The translations under genes and the position numbers were made by a program. Shown here piece after piece: positions 8,714 through 16,565 of a DNA stretch of 64,000 bases. The stretch covers positions 1,922,001 through 1,986,000 of the forward strand of contig NZ_CP180537.1 in NCBI RefSeq assembly GCF_047777955.1, read 5' to 3'. The notes under the pieces were generated by a model. The model saw only the letters and a list, made by a program, of their open reading frames with translations, was not told where the DNA came from and made no database searches. Each line of letters opens with the position of its first letter. The stretch's first letter is position 1. Source of the stretch: Didemnitutus sp047777955 (GTDB lineage: Bacteria; Verrucomicrobiota; Verrucomicrobiia; Opitutales; Opitutaceae).

Positions 8714-9970
8714 TCAGGAGGGCAGCGTCTGCTGGGACCAGCGGACGGGCGGCTCGATCAGGCCGATGCGGGAGTCGCGCAAGTCGCCGCGCAGGCTGCC
8801 GACCTCGTCGATCTCGAAGCCGAGGAAATCGTCCACGACGTCGTAGACCTCGCGGTTGGGCTCCACGGCGGCGACGGTGAGGCGGTAGCTGCCCGGAGCG
8901 AGCAGGCCAGGCAGCTCCACGTCGAATTGGTAGCGTCCCGCCTCGCAGCGCGGGATGCGGCGGGCGGCGTCGGCGCTCGAGGTGGTGAACACGGCCTGGT
9001 TGCCGGCGGAGGAGACACGGACGCCGATCTGCAGGGCGGAGAGGGCGCGGGTGGCGCGGACGACGATGCGCAGGCGCACGGGCTGGCCGGGCGCGAAGGC
9101 GCCGACGCCGTCGGCGGAGGGGCCGGCGACGTCGATCGCCTCGAGCATGCAGGCGCTCGCCGCCTTGGCGGCGGGGCGGACGTAGCGATGCTGGTGCGAC
9201 TCGGCGAAGGCGGCCTCGTAGGCCGCGGCGACGCGCGAGACGTCGTCGAAGGTCTTGAGCTGGCCGCGTTCGAGCAGCACGGCCTTGCTGCAGAGCTGCC
9301 GCACGACGGGCATCTGGTGGCTGACGAAGAGGACGGTGCGGCCCTCGCCCTGCGCGACCGATTGCATCTTGCCGAGGCACTTGCGCTGGAACTGCGCGTC
9401 GCCGACGGCGAGGACCTCGTCGACGATGAGGATCTCCGGCTCGAGGTGGGCGGCGACGGCGAAGGCGAGGCGCACATACATGCCGCTCGAGTAGTGCTTC
9501 ACCGGCGTGTCGAGGAAGCGCTCGACCTCGGCGAAGGCGACGATCTCGTCGAACTTCCGCGCGATCTCGGCGCGCGACATGCCGAGGATGGCGCCGTTGA
9601 GGAAGATGTTCTCGCGGCCGGTGAGTTCCGGGTGGAAGCCGGTGCCGACCTCGAGCAGCGAGGCGACGCGGCCGCGGATGTGCACGCGGCCGGTGGTCGG
9701 CTCGGTGATGCGCGAAAGGATCTTGAGCAGGGTGGACTTGCCGGCGCCGTTGCGGCCGATGATGCCGATGACCTCGCCGCGCTGCACCTCGAAGCCGATG
9801 TCGCGCAGGGCCCAGAATTCCTCGTAGGTCGAGCGGCTGTTCCAGCGGAAGCGGCGCCAGACCTTGCGCGCGCCCTGCATGAGCGAGTCGCGCAGGGTGT
9901 CGGAGCGGGCCTGGTGCGCGAGCCGGTAGTGTTTGCCGAGGCCCTCGACGGTGATGATCGCGTCGCTCAT
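8714..9970 (-). CDS. wzt: Polysaccharide ABC transporter ATPase with C-terminal substrate domain (Wzt-like)
   Basis: This 418-residue protein has a complete ABC ATPase domain: Walker A GRNGAGKST (72-80), signature YSSGM (160-164), Walker B ILIVDE (180-185) and the switch His in VSHQM (218). Before the domain lies the KVWRRFRWN extension seen in polysaccharide exporters. Residues from about 260 on form a beta-rich C-terminal domain like Wzt_C, which in O-antigen exporters recognises the chain-terminal modification. That fits the methyl- and carbamoyltransferase genes downstream. With the upstream permease it forms the inner-membrane exporter. Confidence 0.93.
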   Translation of the reverse strand: MSDAIITVEGLGKHYRLAHQARSDTLRDSLMQGARKVWRRFRWNSRSTYEEFWALRDIGFEVQRGEVIGIIGRNGAGKSTLLKILSRITEPTTGRVHIRGRVASLLEVGTGFHPELTGRENIFLNGAILGMSRAEIARKFDEIVAFAEVERFLDTPVKHYSSGMYVRLAFAVAAHLEPEILIVDEVLAVGDAQFQRKCLGKMQSVAQGEGRTVLFVSHQMPVVRQLCSKAVLLERGQLKTFDDVSRVAAAYEAAFAESHQHRYVRPAAKAASACMLEAIDVAGPSADGVGAFAPGQPVRLRIVVRATRALSALQIGVRVSSAGNQAVFTTSSADAARRIPRCEAGRYQFDVELPGLLAPGSYRLTVAAVEPNREVYDVVDDFLGFEIDEVGSLRGDLRDSRIGLIEPPVRWSQQTLPS

Positions 9971-9971
9971 G

Positions 9972-10808
9972 TCAGATGATGTCGGCGAAGCCGCGTTCGG
10001 TGCGGCGGAAGAACCAGATGCCGCTCCAGAGGAAGAGGCCGGTCATGACCACCGCGATGAGCTGTGCCGGCCAGAACAGCGGCACGTCGCCGCGAAGCAG
10101 ACACCAGCGGAAGCCGTCGATGATGCCGACCAGCGGGTTGAACGAGTAGAGCAGGCGCCAGTTGGGCACGTTGGCGGTGCTGAAGCCGACGGGGGAGAGG
10201 AACACGCCCACCTGGATGAGGAACGGCAGCACGAAGCGGAAGTCCCGGTAGCGGACGGTGAGCGCCGCCAGCCAGAGGCCGGAGCCGAGCGCCGCCGCGA
10301 GCGCGAGCAGCAGGTAGAGCGGCAGCGCGAGCAGGCGCCAGTCGGGGAACTGGCCGAAGAACACCGCGAGCAGCGCGTAGAGCGCGATGACGAAGAGGAA
10401 GTCCACCAGCGCCACCGCGATCGACGCAAGCGGCACCAGCAGGCGCGGAAAATAGACCTTCGAGATCAGGTGGGTGTTGCCGACGAGACTGCCGCTCGCC
10501 GCGGAAAGGGCGTTGGCGAAGAGCTGCCACGGCAGCAGGCCGGCGAGCACGAGCAGCGGATACGCGGCCTCGGGCAGGTGGCCGGCGGGCATCTTCGCCA
10601 GACGGCCGAACACGAAGGTGAACACCACGAGCGTGATCGCCGGCTGGACGAGCGCCCAGGCGACGCCGAGCACGGTCTGCTTGTAGCGGACCTTGATGTC
10701 GCGCCACGCGAGGAAGCCGAGCAGCTCGCGGTAGCGCCAGAGATCGCGCCAGTAGTGCCGCTCGGCGCGGCCGGCCTCGATCGTGAGTTCGAATGGTTCA
10801 GCGGGCAT
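9972..10808 (-). CDS. wzm: Polysaccharide ABC transporter permease (Wzm-like)
   Basis: This 278-residue ABC-2 type membrane protein has about six hydrophobic helices. The motif WRDIKVRYKQTVLGVAWALVQP near residue 35 is diagnostic of KpsM/Wzm/RfbA permeases. It is the first gene of the minus-strand operon and ends one base before the start region of wzt, forming the exporter with it. The 235 bases upstream (to 11043) probably hold the operon promoter; no convincing -35/-10 pair could be picked there. Confidence 0.93.
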   Translation of the reverse strand: MPAEPFELTIEAGRAERHYWRDLWRYRELLGFLAWRDIKVRYKQTVLGVAWALVQPAITLVVFTFVFGRLAKMPAGHLPEAAYPLLVLAGLLPWQLFANALSAASGSLVGNTHLISKVYFPRLLVPLASIAVALVDFLFVIALYALLAVFFGQFPDWRLLALPLYLLLALAAALGSGLWLAALTVRYRDFRFVLPFLIQVGVFLSPVGFSTANVPNWRLLYSFNPLVGIIDGFRWCLLRGDVPLFWPAQLIAVVMTGLFLWSGIWFFRRTERGFADII

Positions 10809-11043
10809 CAGGAGAAACGCGAGCCGCGGACGACGGGCGCGACGACAGAGGCGGTCGCCGCGACTATCGTCACCACGGTCTCTAGGGTGAAACCACTAAC
10901 AATGCTTCGCCGCGTCACGTCTGGGAAGAGGCGGCGGAAAACAGGGGCATTGAGTCCGACGGCCAAACGGCCGGCCATTGGCAGGCCAGCGGCATGCAAC
11001 CGGATCGCGCGCGTCGTGGCAATGCGCTTTTTCACGCAAAGCC

Positions 11044-11584
11044 TTAGAAACAAATGGCTTTGCTTATTTCCTTGGCTTTTTCTCCGCCGTTCAGCAACGC
11101 GACCAGATGCAGACCGAAATCCACCGCCGTGCCGGCGCCGCGCGAGGTGGTGATGCGGCCGTCCGTCACCACGCGCTCGTCGGCCAGAATCGCCGGCAGT
11201 TCGTCGGCGACGGAAAAGTGGGCCGTGTAGCGGCGTCCGGCGAGCAGGCCGCAGTCGTGCAGCACGGTCGGCGCGGCGCAGATCGCCGCGAGCCAGCGCC
11301 CCGCCTGGGCGTGGCGGAGGACGATCTCGCGCACGCGCGCGTCGGCGCGTAGGTGTTTCACCACCGGCGCCGCCCGGGAGAAAGACGAGGTCGAACAGCG
11401 CGTCGGCCACGGTCCCCAGGGCCGCGTCGCCGTGGGCGGTGATGCCGCTGCGGCCGGTGGCGTGGCGGTTGTCGTTCAAGGTGGCGACGGTCACCTCGAC
11501 GCCGGCGCGGCGGAGCAGGTCGACCGGCGCAAAGGCTTCGATCTCCTCGAAGCCGTCGGCCAGGAGCGTGAGCACGGTGGGCAT
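11044..11584 (-). CDS. DJ-1/PfpI family protein (YajL-like, one frame break)
   Basis: The N-terminal frame MPTVLTLLADGFEEIEAFAPVDLLRRAGVEV contains the conserved acidic residue (FEEIE) of the DJ-1 superfamily. The second frame contains AAICAAPTVL, with the elbow Cys of the glutamine-amidotransferase-like fold, and ends normally. The frames join near 11368 (FLPGGAP then VVKHLRADARV), where one added base gives about 180 residues, the usual length. Members are glyoxalase/deglycase-like or redox chaperones. The gene stands alone between the polysaccharide operon and a divergent SDR gene. Confidence 0.83.
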
Positions 11585-11587
11585 GCA

Positions 11588-11697
11588 GGGAGTATCGGGT
11601 CACCGCGGCCAAGTCACAAGCGGACTTCTCGGCGAATTGCCGGAGGGCGGCGGCGACTCGCCGCTTGTGACCGGTCCACTTGTGACTTGATACTCCC
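11588..11697. repeat. Imperfect 36-bp inverted repeat between DJ-1 and SDR genes
   Basis: The left arm at 11588-11623 (beginning GGGAGTATCGGGTCACC) and the right arm at 11661-11697 (ending TGACTTGATACTCCC) are imperfect reverse complements over about 36 bases, separated by 37 bases. Both share AAGTCACAAG and CGCTTGTGA words. The palindrome fills the whole divergent intergenic region, so it must overlap or replace the promoters of both genes. It has no T-tract. Confidence 0.75.
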
Positions 11698-11726
11698 GGG
11701 ATGCTCCCTTCGCCGACCAACGCCTC

Positions 11727-12598
11727 GTGATCTTCGGCTGCGGCTATGTCGGCAGCGCTCTGGCGGAGGTGGCGCTGGCGGGCGGCGCGCGCGTCACGGC
11801 GCTGACGCGCAATCCCGAGAAGGCCGCGGCGCTGCGGGCGCGGGGTGTGGCCACGATCGAGGCCGACCTGGCGAGCGAGGCGTGGCATGACCGGCTTGCC
11901 GGCGGGGCGGATTTCGTGGCCAACACCGTGAGTGCGGCCGCGCCGACGCCGGAAGGCTACCGCGCGTCCTACGTCGACGGCCTGCGCTCGATCCTCGCCT
12001 GGGCGGGCCGCACGCGCGTCGGCACGCTCGTCTACACGAGCAGCACCGGCGTCTACCCGCAGGGCGGGGAGCGCGCGTGGACGAGACGGCGCCGACCGAG
12101 GGCGCGTCTCCGACCGGCCGCGTGCTGGTCGAAGCCGAGAACCTGCTGCGGGCGGCGCCGCCCGCGGTCGTGCGGCGGTGGTTCATCCTGCGCTGCGCCG
12201 GCATCTACGGTCCGGGCCGGCACTACCTGCTGAACGCGCTGCGCGCGGGCCAGACGCATTTCAGCGGCGAGCCGGGCTTCCGCATGAACCTGGTGCACCG
12301 CGACGACATCGTGGCCGCGATCGGCGCGTGCTTTGCCGCGCCGCCGGCGGTGGAGAGCGCGGTGTTCAACCTGGGCGACGGGGCGCCGGCGACGCGGGCG
12401 GAGCTGGTCGGCTGGCTGGCGCAGCAGCTCGCGCGGCCCGCCCCGGTGTTCGACGGCGCCGCGCCCAGCGCGCGGAAAGGCGGCGAGCCGACGCCGGATC
12501 GCGTGATCGTGGCGGAGAAAATTCGGCGCGCGCTCGGATGGGCGCCGCGCTTCGCCGACTTCCGCGCGGGCTACGCCCCGCTGCTCGGAAAAGTCTAG
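11727..12598 (+). CDS. NAD(P)-binding SDR/epimerase-like protein (YeeZ-like, one frame break)
   Basis: The extended-SDR Rossmann start VIFGCGYVGSALAEVALAGG has the GxGxxG nucleotide-binding motif, and VYTSSTGVYP supplies the catalytic-type Ser/Tyr region. After a frame break near 12068, the second frame continues VDETAPTEG, FILRCAGIYGPGRHY and NLVHRDDIVAAI, all typical of NAD-dependent epimerase/dehydratase family members. The GTG at 11727 is the only start in the open frame. The restored length is about 291 residues. The substrate is unknown; YeeZ-like proteins are not well characterised. Confidence 0.8.
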
Positions 12599-12660
12599 CC
12601 TTGCCTCGCGGCGGAGCGCGCGGCGCAATTTCCGCTCTCCCTTTTCAACCCGCAATCACC

Positions 12661-12969
12661 ATGGCCGGCGTAGGCAAACTTCTCAAACAAGCGCAGAAAA
12701 TGCAGCGGCAGATCGAGGACATGCAGAAGGCCCTCGAGACGCGCGAACTCGACATCTCCTCCGGCGGCGGCGCCGTGCAGGTGAAGATCAGCGGCGCGGG
12801 CAAGTTCCTCGCGCTGAAGCTCGACCCGGAGTTCCTCAAGGAGGAGGCGAAGCTCGTCGAGGAGACGATCCTCAACGCCGTGCAGGAGGCCGCGACGAAG
12901 GCGAAGGAACTGAACGATTCCGAGATGCAGAAGATCTCGTCGGCGTTCCAGATGCCGGGGATGTTCTGA
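12661..12969 (+). CDS. ybaB: YbaB/EbfC nucleoid-associated protein
   Basis: This 102-residue protein matches the YbaB/EbfC family along its length: an N-terminal helix KLLKQAQKMQRQIEDMQ and a central strand region GGGAVQVKISGAGKFLALKLDPEF. It binds DNA as a dimer and is classically encoded just upstream of recR, as here. The leader before the ATG is pyrimidine-rich with no Shine-Dalgarno sequence. Confidence 0.95.
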   Translation: MAGVGKLLKQAQKMQRQIEDMQKALETRELDISSGGGAVQVKISGAGKFLALKLDPEFLKEEAKLVEETILNAVQEAATKAKELNDSEMQKISSAFQMPGMF

Positions 12970-12970
12970 G

Positions 12971-13070
12971 GATTTGCGATTTTGGATTCTCGATTTCCGA
13001 TTGAGCGATGGTTGTTCCTGGAGCGTGCACGCCCTCTGAAATCGGAAATCCAAAATCGAAAATCGAAAAT
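12971..13070. repeat. AT-rich inverted repeat between ybaB and recR
   Basis: The left arm 12971-13002 and the right arm about 13040-13070 are near-perfect reverse complements built from repeated GATTTTGG/CGATTTCC-like words; the right arm reads AATCGGAAATCCAAAATCG and onward. The element is strikingly AT-rich against the surrounding GC-rich genes and ends at the recR start. It could form a hairpin in the ybaB-recR transcript. Confidence 0.8.
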
Positions 13071-13073
13071 GCC

Positions 13074-13670
13074 ATGACTCCCGCGCTCGAGCACCTGCAG
13101 AAGCAGCTCAAGGGACTGCCGGGCGTCGGCTACCGCTCCGCGGAGCGCATCGCGCTGCACCTGCTGGTCGAGCAGCCGCAGAAGCTGCCGGAGCTCGTCG
13201 GCGCGCTGCAGGCCGCGGCTCGGTCCGTGCGCCGCTGCGCGAAGTGCGGCAATCTCGCGGAGGAGGACACGTGCCCCATTTGCGCCGACGAGCGGCGCAC
13301 GGCCGGCCAGGTGTGCGTGGTCGAGAACGTCCCCGACCTGGCGGCCATCGAGCGCTCCGGGGCCTATCGCGGGCGCTACCATGTCCTGCACGGCAAGCTC
13401 TCGCCCATCCGCGGCGTCGCGCCCGAGGACCTCAACCTGACGGCGCTGACCGCGCGCCTCGCATCCGGCGAGATCACGGAGCTTATCCTGGCGCTCTCGA
13501 ACGACGTCGAGGGCGAGGCGACCTGCCACTACCTGACCGAGCGCCTGCCGGCGGACGGCACGGTGAAGGTGACGCGCATCGGCTTCGGCCTGCCCAGCGG
13601 CGGCGGGGTGCTCTACGCCGACCCGGTCACGCTGAAGAGCGCGCTGGAAGGCCGGCGCGACTATTCGTGA
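13074..13670 (+). CDS. recR: Recombination protein RecR
   Basis: The 198-residue protein has the helix-hairpin-helix GLPGVGYRSAERIALHLL, a four-Cys zinc motif (CAKCGNLAEEDTCPIC, near residues 57-72) and a Toprim domain with CVVENVPDLAAIE and ALSNDVEGEATCHYL. It acts with RecF/RecO in RecA loading at gaps. Position after ybaB is the conserved bacterial arrangement, although here the two are separated by the AT-rich palindrome. Confidence 0.97.
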   Translation: MTPALEHLQKQLKGLPGVGYRSAERIALHLLVEQPQKLPELVGALQAAARSVRRCAKCGNLAEEDTCPICADERRTAGQVCVVENVPDLAAIERSGAYRGRYHVLHGKLSPIRGVAPEDLNLTALTARLASGEITELILALSNDVEGEATCHYLTERLPADGTVKVTRIGFGLPSGGGVLYADPVTLKSALEGRRDYS

Positions 13671-13671
13671 C

Positions 13672-13699
13672 TTGCCCGCGGCGCGTCCGCCGCTATGGC
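13672..13699 (+). promoter_or_regulatory. Candidate promoter of tRNA-Gly
   Basis: TTGCCC (13672-13677) and TATGGC (13694-13699) are separated by 16 bases and lie 16 bases before the mature tRNA 5' end, a suitable distance for sigma-70-type transcription. Confidence 0.45.
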
Positions 13700-13715
13700 T
13701 CTTGGACCGTTCTTT

Positions 13716-13790
13716 GCGGGTATAGTATATCGGCTATTATGCGGCTTTCCCAAAGCTGAGAGGAGGGTTCGACTCCCTCTACCCGCACCA
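13716..13790 (+). tRNA. tRNA-Gly (anticodon CCC)
   Basis: The sequence folds as a cloverleaf: acceptor GCGGGTA/TACCCGC, anticodon stem CGGCT/AGCTG around the loop TTCCCAA (anticodon CCC), and T arm GAGGG-TTCGACT-CCCTC. The 3' CCA is encoded after the discriminator A. It reads GGG glycine codons, which are common in this GC-rich genome. Confidence 0.95.
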
Positions 13791-13899
13791 AATCCCCTCC
13801 CCGAAGTTTTGAATTTTTGCGGCCCATACCCCGTCTCACGGGCATGAAGTTCACGCCTCGGGAAAAAGCACCCCCACCGCCAGCCCCCCAGTCACCTCA

Positions 13900-14091
13900 A
13901 TGAGAACCATTCGTCTTTGCGCCATCATCGCTCTCGGCCTGGCCCTCGGCTACCTCGTGTCCGAGGCCGCCGGCAAGCGGGCTCCCTGTTGCGAGAAGGC
14001 CGCGAAGCAAGGCCGCACCTGCGACCACGCCTGCTGCATCGAGGCAGCCAAGCAAGGCAAGAACTGCGAGAAGTGCGGCGGCAAGAACTGA
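13900..14091 (+). CDS. Small exported cysteine-rich protein with duplicated motif
   Basis: This is a 63-residue protein with an N-terminal hydrophobic segment (LCAIIALGLALGYLV) that looks like a signal peptide or anchor. Two copies of a CC-x-x-AAKQG-x-x-C motif follow: CCEKAAKQGRTC and CCIEAAKQGKNC, linked by DHACC and ending EKCGG. Eight or more Cys plus a His suggest metal binding or disulfides outside the cytoplasm. I do not know a named family. A good intrinsic terminator follows, which supports it as a real monocistronic gene. Confidence 0.72.
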   Translation: MRTIRLCAIIALGLALGYLVSEAAGKRAPCCEKAAKQGRTCDHACCIEAAKQGKNCEKCGGKN

Positions 14092-14120
14092 GTCGCGCTT
14101 CGCCTTCGACCCGAGTCCCG

Positions 14121-14148
14121 AGCCGCGCCCGCACCGCGCGGCTTTTTT
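14121..14148 (+). terminator. Intrinsic terminator after the Cys-rich gene
   Basis: AGCCGCGC (14121-14128) pairs perfectly with GCGCGGCT (14136-14143) across a 7-base loop, followed by a run of six T. Confidence 0.85.
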
Positions 14149-14206
14149 GTGGGCGGGTGGCGCCGCCGCCGGCGGGGCGCATGAAGTCGCCGGCGGAAAA
14201 CGAAAA

Positions 14207-14227
14207 CGCCCGCGGTGTCCGCGGGCG
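14207..14227 (-). terminator. Intrinsic terminator of dxs
   Basis: CGCCCGCGG (14207-14215) pairs perfectly with CCGCGGGCG (14219-14227) across a 3-base loop. On the minus strand it is followed by TTTTCGTTTT. It lies 24 bases beyond the dxs stop. Confidence 0.85.
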
Positions 14228-14250
14228 TCGAGGAGGATCGGGGTGGCGGC

Positions 14251-16170
14251 TCAGATCTCCGCGGCGACGGGCGCCGCGCCGAGGCGCTTGTAGCGCTCCT
14301 TGATGCGCCGGACAATGTCGTCGGTGGCGAGGCCGTAGTTGGCGCGGAGGATTTCCACGCTGCTGCCGTGCTCGACGAATTTGTCCGGCCAGCCGATGCG
14401 CTCGACCGCGGGGTGGCAGTCGCCCTCCTGCAACGCCTCGAGCACCGCGCTGCCGAAGCCGCCGGCGACGACGTTGTCCTCGAGGGTGACGAGGAGCGGG
14501 ATGCACGCGGCCTGCGAGAGGAGCAGCGTGCGGTCGAGCGGCTTGACGAAGCGCGCGTTCACGACGCCGACGGAGAGGCCCTCCTCGGCGGCGATGCGGT
14601 CGGCGACCTTGAGCGCCTCCTGCACCATCGGGCCGAGCGCCCAGATCATGACGTTCGAGCCCTCGCGCAGCACCTCGGCGTGGCCGAGCGGAAGCGTGGC
14701 GGGCTCGGCCTTGATCTTCACGCCGGTGCCGGCGCCGCGGGGGTAGCGGATGAAGGCGGGCGAGGGGAGCTGCAACGCGGTGTGCAGCATGTCGGTGAGC
14801 TCGTCCTCGTCCTTCGGCTGCATCACCACGGCGTTGGGCACGCAGCGGAGGTAGGAGAGGTCGAAGAGGCCGTGGTGCGTCGGGCCGTCGTTGGGCGAGA
14901 GGCCGGCGCGGTCCAGGCAGAACGTCACGGGCAGGTTCTGCAGGCAGACGTCATGGATGACCATGTCGTAGGCGCGCTGGAGGAAGGTCGAGTAGATCGC
15001 GCAGACGGGGCGGAAGCCCTTCGTGGCCAGGCCGGCGGCGAAGAGCACGGCGTGCTCCTCGGCGATGCCGACGTCGAAGAACTGCCCCGGCACCTCCTTG
15101 CTGAGCGACGTGAGGCCGGTGCCGCTGGGCATGGCGCCGGTGATGCCGAGGACCTTCGGGTTCTGCTTGGCGAACCGGGTCAGGGCCGCGCCGAAGACGT
15201 CCTGATAGGCCGGCGGCGTGCCGGCCGCGCTCTTCACGCTCTCGCCGGTGGCGGGGTCGAACGGGCTGGCGCCGTGGAATTTTTCCGGGTGGGCGATGGC
15301 GGCCTCGAGGCCCTTGCCTTTCTTCGTCAGCACGTGCACGAGCACGGGGCTGTCGCAGTTCTTGGCGAACTCGAGGTTCTTCACCAGCTCGTCGAGGTTG
15401 TGGCCGTCGACCGGGCCGACGTAGCGGAGGCCGAACTTCTCGAAGAGCGAGGAGTTGACGAAGAAGTCCTTCGTCTCGCGCTTCCACTTCAGGTAAAGCT
15501 GGTTCATCTCGCCGCCGTGCGGCAGGCCGAGGAAGAACTTCTCCACGTCGTGGTGGAGCTTGTTGTAGGTCGGGTTGGTCGAGAGGCGGTTGAGGTATTT
15601 GGCGATGGCGCCGACGTTCTTGGCGATCGACCACTCGTTGTCGTTGAGGATGACGACGAGGCGCTTGGTCGAGCTGACGACGTTGTTGAGCGCCTCCATC
15701 GTGACGCCGCAGGTGAACGCGGCGTCGCCGCAGACGGCGACGACGTGCTCGCTGCTGCCGCGCAGGTCGCGCGCGGTGGCCATGCCGAGCGCGGCGGAGA
15801 GGGCGGTGCCGGCGTGGCCGGCGCCGAAGGCGTCGTGCGCGCTCTCGCGGCGATAGAGGAAGCCGGAGGCGCCGTCGGTCTTGCGCAGCTTCCGGAAGAA
15901 CTCGCCGCCGCGGCCGGTCAGGAGCTTGTGGACGTAGCCCTGGTGCGCGACGTCGAAGACGAACTGGTCGTCCGGCGTGTGGAAGACGCGGTGCAGCGCG
16001 ATCGTGAGCTCGACGACGCCGAGGTTCGGGCCGACGTGGCCGCCGTTCCGGGCGGTGACGGCGATGATGTCGTCGCGGATTTCCTGCGCGAGCTGCGGCA
16101 GCTGGGCGGGCGCGAGGGCCTTGACGTCGGCGGGACCGGCGATGCGGTCGAGGATGCGGGATGCGCTCAT
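14251..16170 (-). CDS. dxs: 1-deoxy-D-xylulose-5-phosphate synthase
   Basis: This 639-residue thiamine-diphosphate enzyme condenses pyruvate and glyceraldehyde-3-phosphate to DXP, the first step of the MEP isoprenoid pathway. Seen motifs: GGHVGPNLGVVELTIALH, the TPP site GDAAF...ILNDNEWS, the second-domain DVGIAEEHAVLFAAGLA with the conserved catalytic Glu, and LDRAGLSPNDGPTHHGLFD. The TPP motif reads GDA where the usual form is GDG. The ATG at 16170 gives the normal length. It follows xseB by 26 bases; xseB-dxs linkage is common, but ispA, often between them, is absent. Confidence 0.96.
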   Translation of the reverse strand: MSASRILDRIAGPADVKALAPAQLPQLAQEIRDDIIAVTARNGGHVGPNLGVVELTIALHRVFHTPDDQFVFDVAHQGYVHKLLTGRGGEFFRKLRKTDGASGFLYRRESAHDAFGAGHAGTALSAALGMATARDLRGSSEHVVAVCGDAAFTCGVTMEALNNVVSSTKRLVVILNDNEWSIAKNVGAIAKYLNRLSTNPTYNKLHHDVEKFFLGLPHGGEMNQLYLKWKRETKDFFVNSSLFEKFGLRYVGPVDGHNLDELVKNLEFAKNCDSPVLVHVLTKKGKGLEAAIAHPEKFHGASPFDPATGESVKSAAGTPPAYQDVFGAALTRFAKQNPKVLGITGAMPSGTGLTSLSKEVPGQFFDVGIAEEHAVLFAAGLATKGFRPVCAIYSTFLQRAYDMVIHDVCLQNLPVTFCLDRAGLSPNDGPTHHGLFDLSYLRCVPNAVVMQPKDEDELTDMLHTALQLPSPAFIRYPRGAGTGVKIKAEPATLPLGHAEVLREGSNVMIWALGPMVQEALKVADRIAAEEGLSVGVVNARFVKPLDRTLLLSQAACIPLLVTLEDNVVAGGFGSAVLEALQEGDCHPAVERIGWPDKFVEHGSSVEILRANYGLATDDIVRRIKERYKRLGAAPVAAEI

Positions 16171-16196
16171 TAAGAGAGGGGCGTGGACGCGGGCGG

Positions 16197-16481
16197 TTAC
16201 TCGCTGCGCGCGGGCTCGAACGACTCGAAGCCGGCGCCGCCGTCCTTCTGTTTCTTCAGCTTTTCGATCTTGAGTTCGGCGTCCTTGAGGCGGGTCTCGC
16301 ACACCTTCAGGAGCTTGGTGCCTTCCTCGTATTTGGCCAACAGGTCCGCCAGTGGCACGTCGCCCTGTTCCATCGCGTCGACGATGGCTTCGAGGCGGGC
16401 GAGAGCCGTTTCAAAGCTGGGTTTGGCGTTCTTGTCGGTGTCCACGGAGTGTGACTGTGCGTCCGCGGGAGGGGTTTTCAA
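16197..16481 (-). CDS. xseB: Exodeoxyribonuclease VII small subunit
   Basis: The 94-residue protein has the XseB core SFETALARLEAIVDAMEQGDVPLADLLAKYEEGTKLLKVCETRL, including the invariant LE-x-IV and G-x-x-L residues. It forms the small subunit of ExoVII with XseA, which is not in this window. It is cotranscribed with dxs and diverges from the M48 peptidase gene 84 bases away. Confidence 0.93.
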   Translation of the reverse strand: MKTPPADAQSHSVDTDKNAKPSFETALARLEAIVDAMEQGDVPLADLLAKYEEGTKLLKVCETRLKDAELKIEKLKKQKDGGAGFESFEPARSE

Positions 16482-16565
16482 TCAATCTTTGGCTGCGGGC
16501 GGTCGCGGCGGCGGCGGGCGGGTTCAAGCTCGCGCGGCTCGCGAAACCTGTTCTGCATCTTGGTC

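Noticed and set aside
11036..11063. GCAAAGCC/GGCTTTGC hairpin at the DJ-1 stop as a terminator
   Set aside because: The stem is only 8 bp around a 12-base loop and there is no T-tract on either strand.
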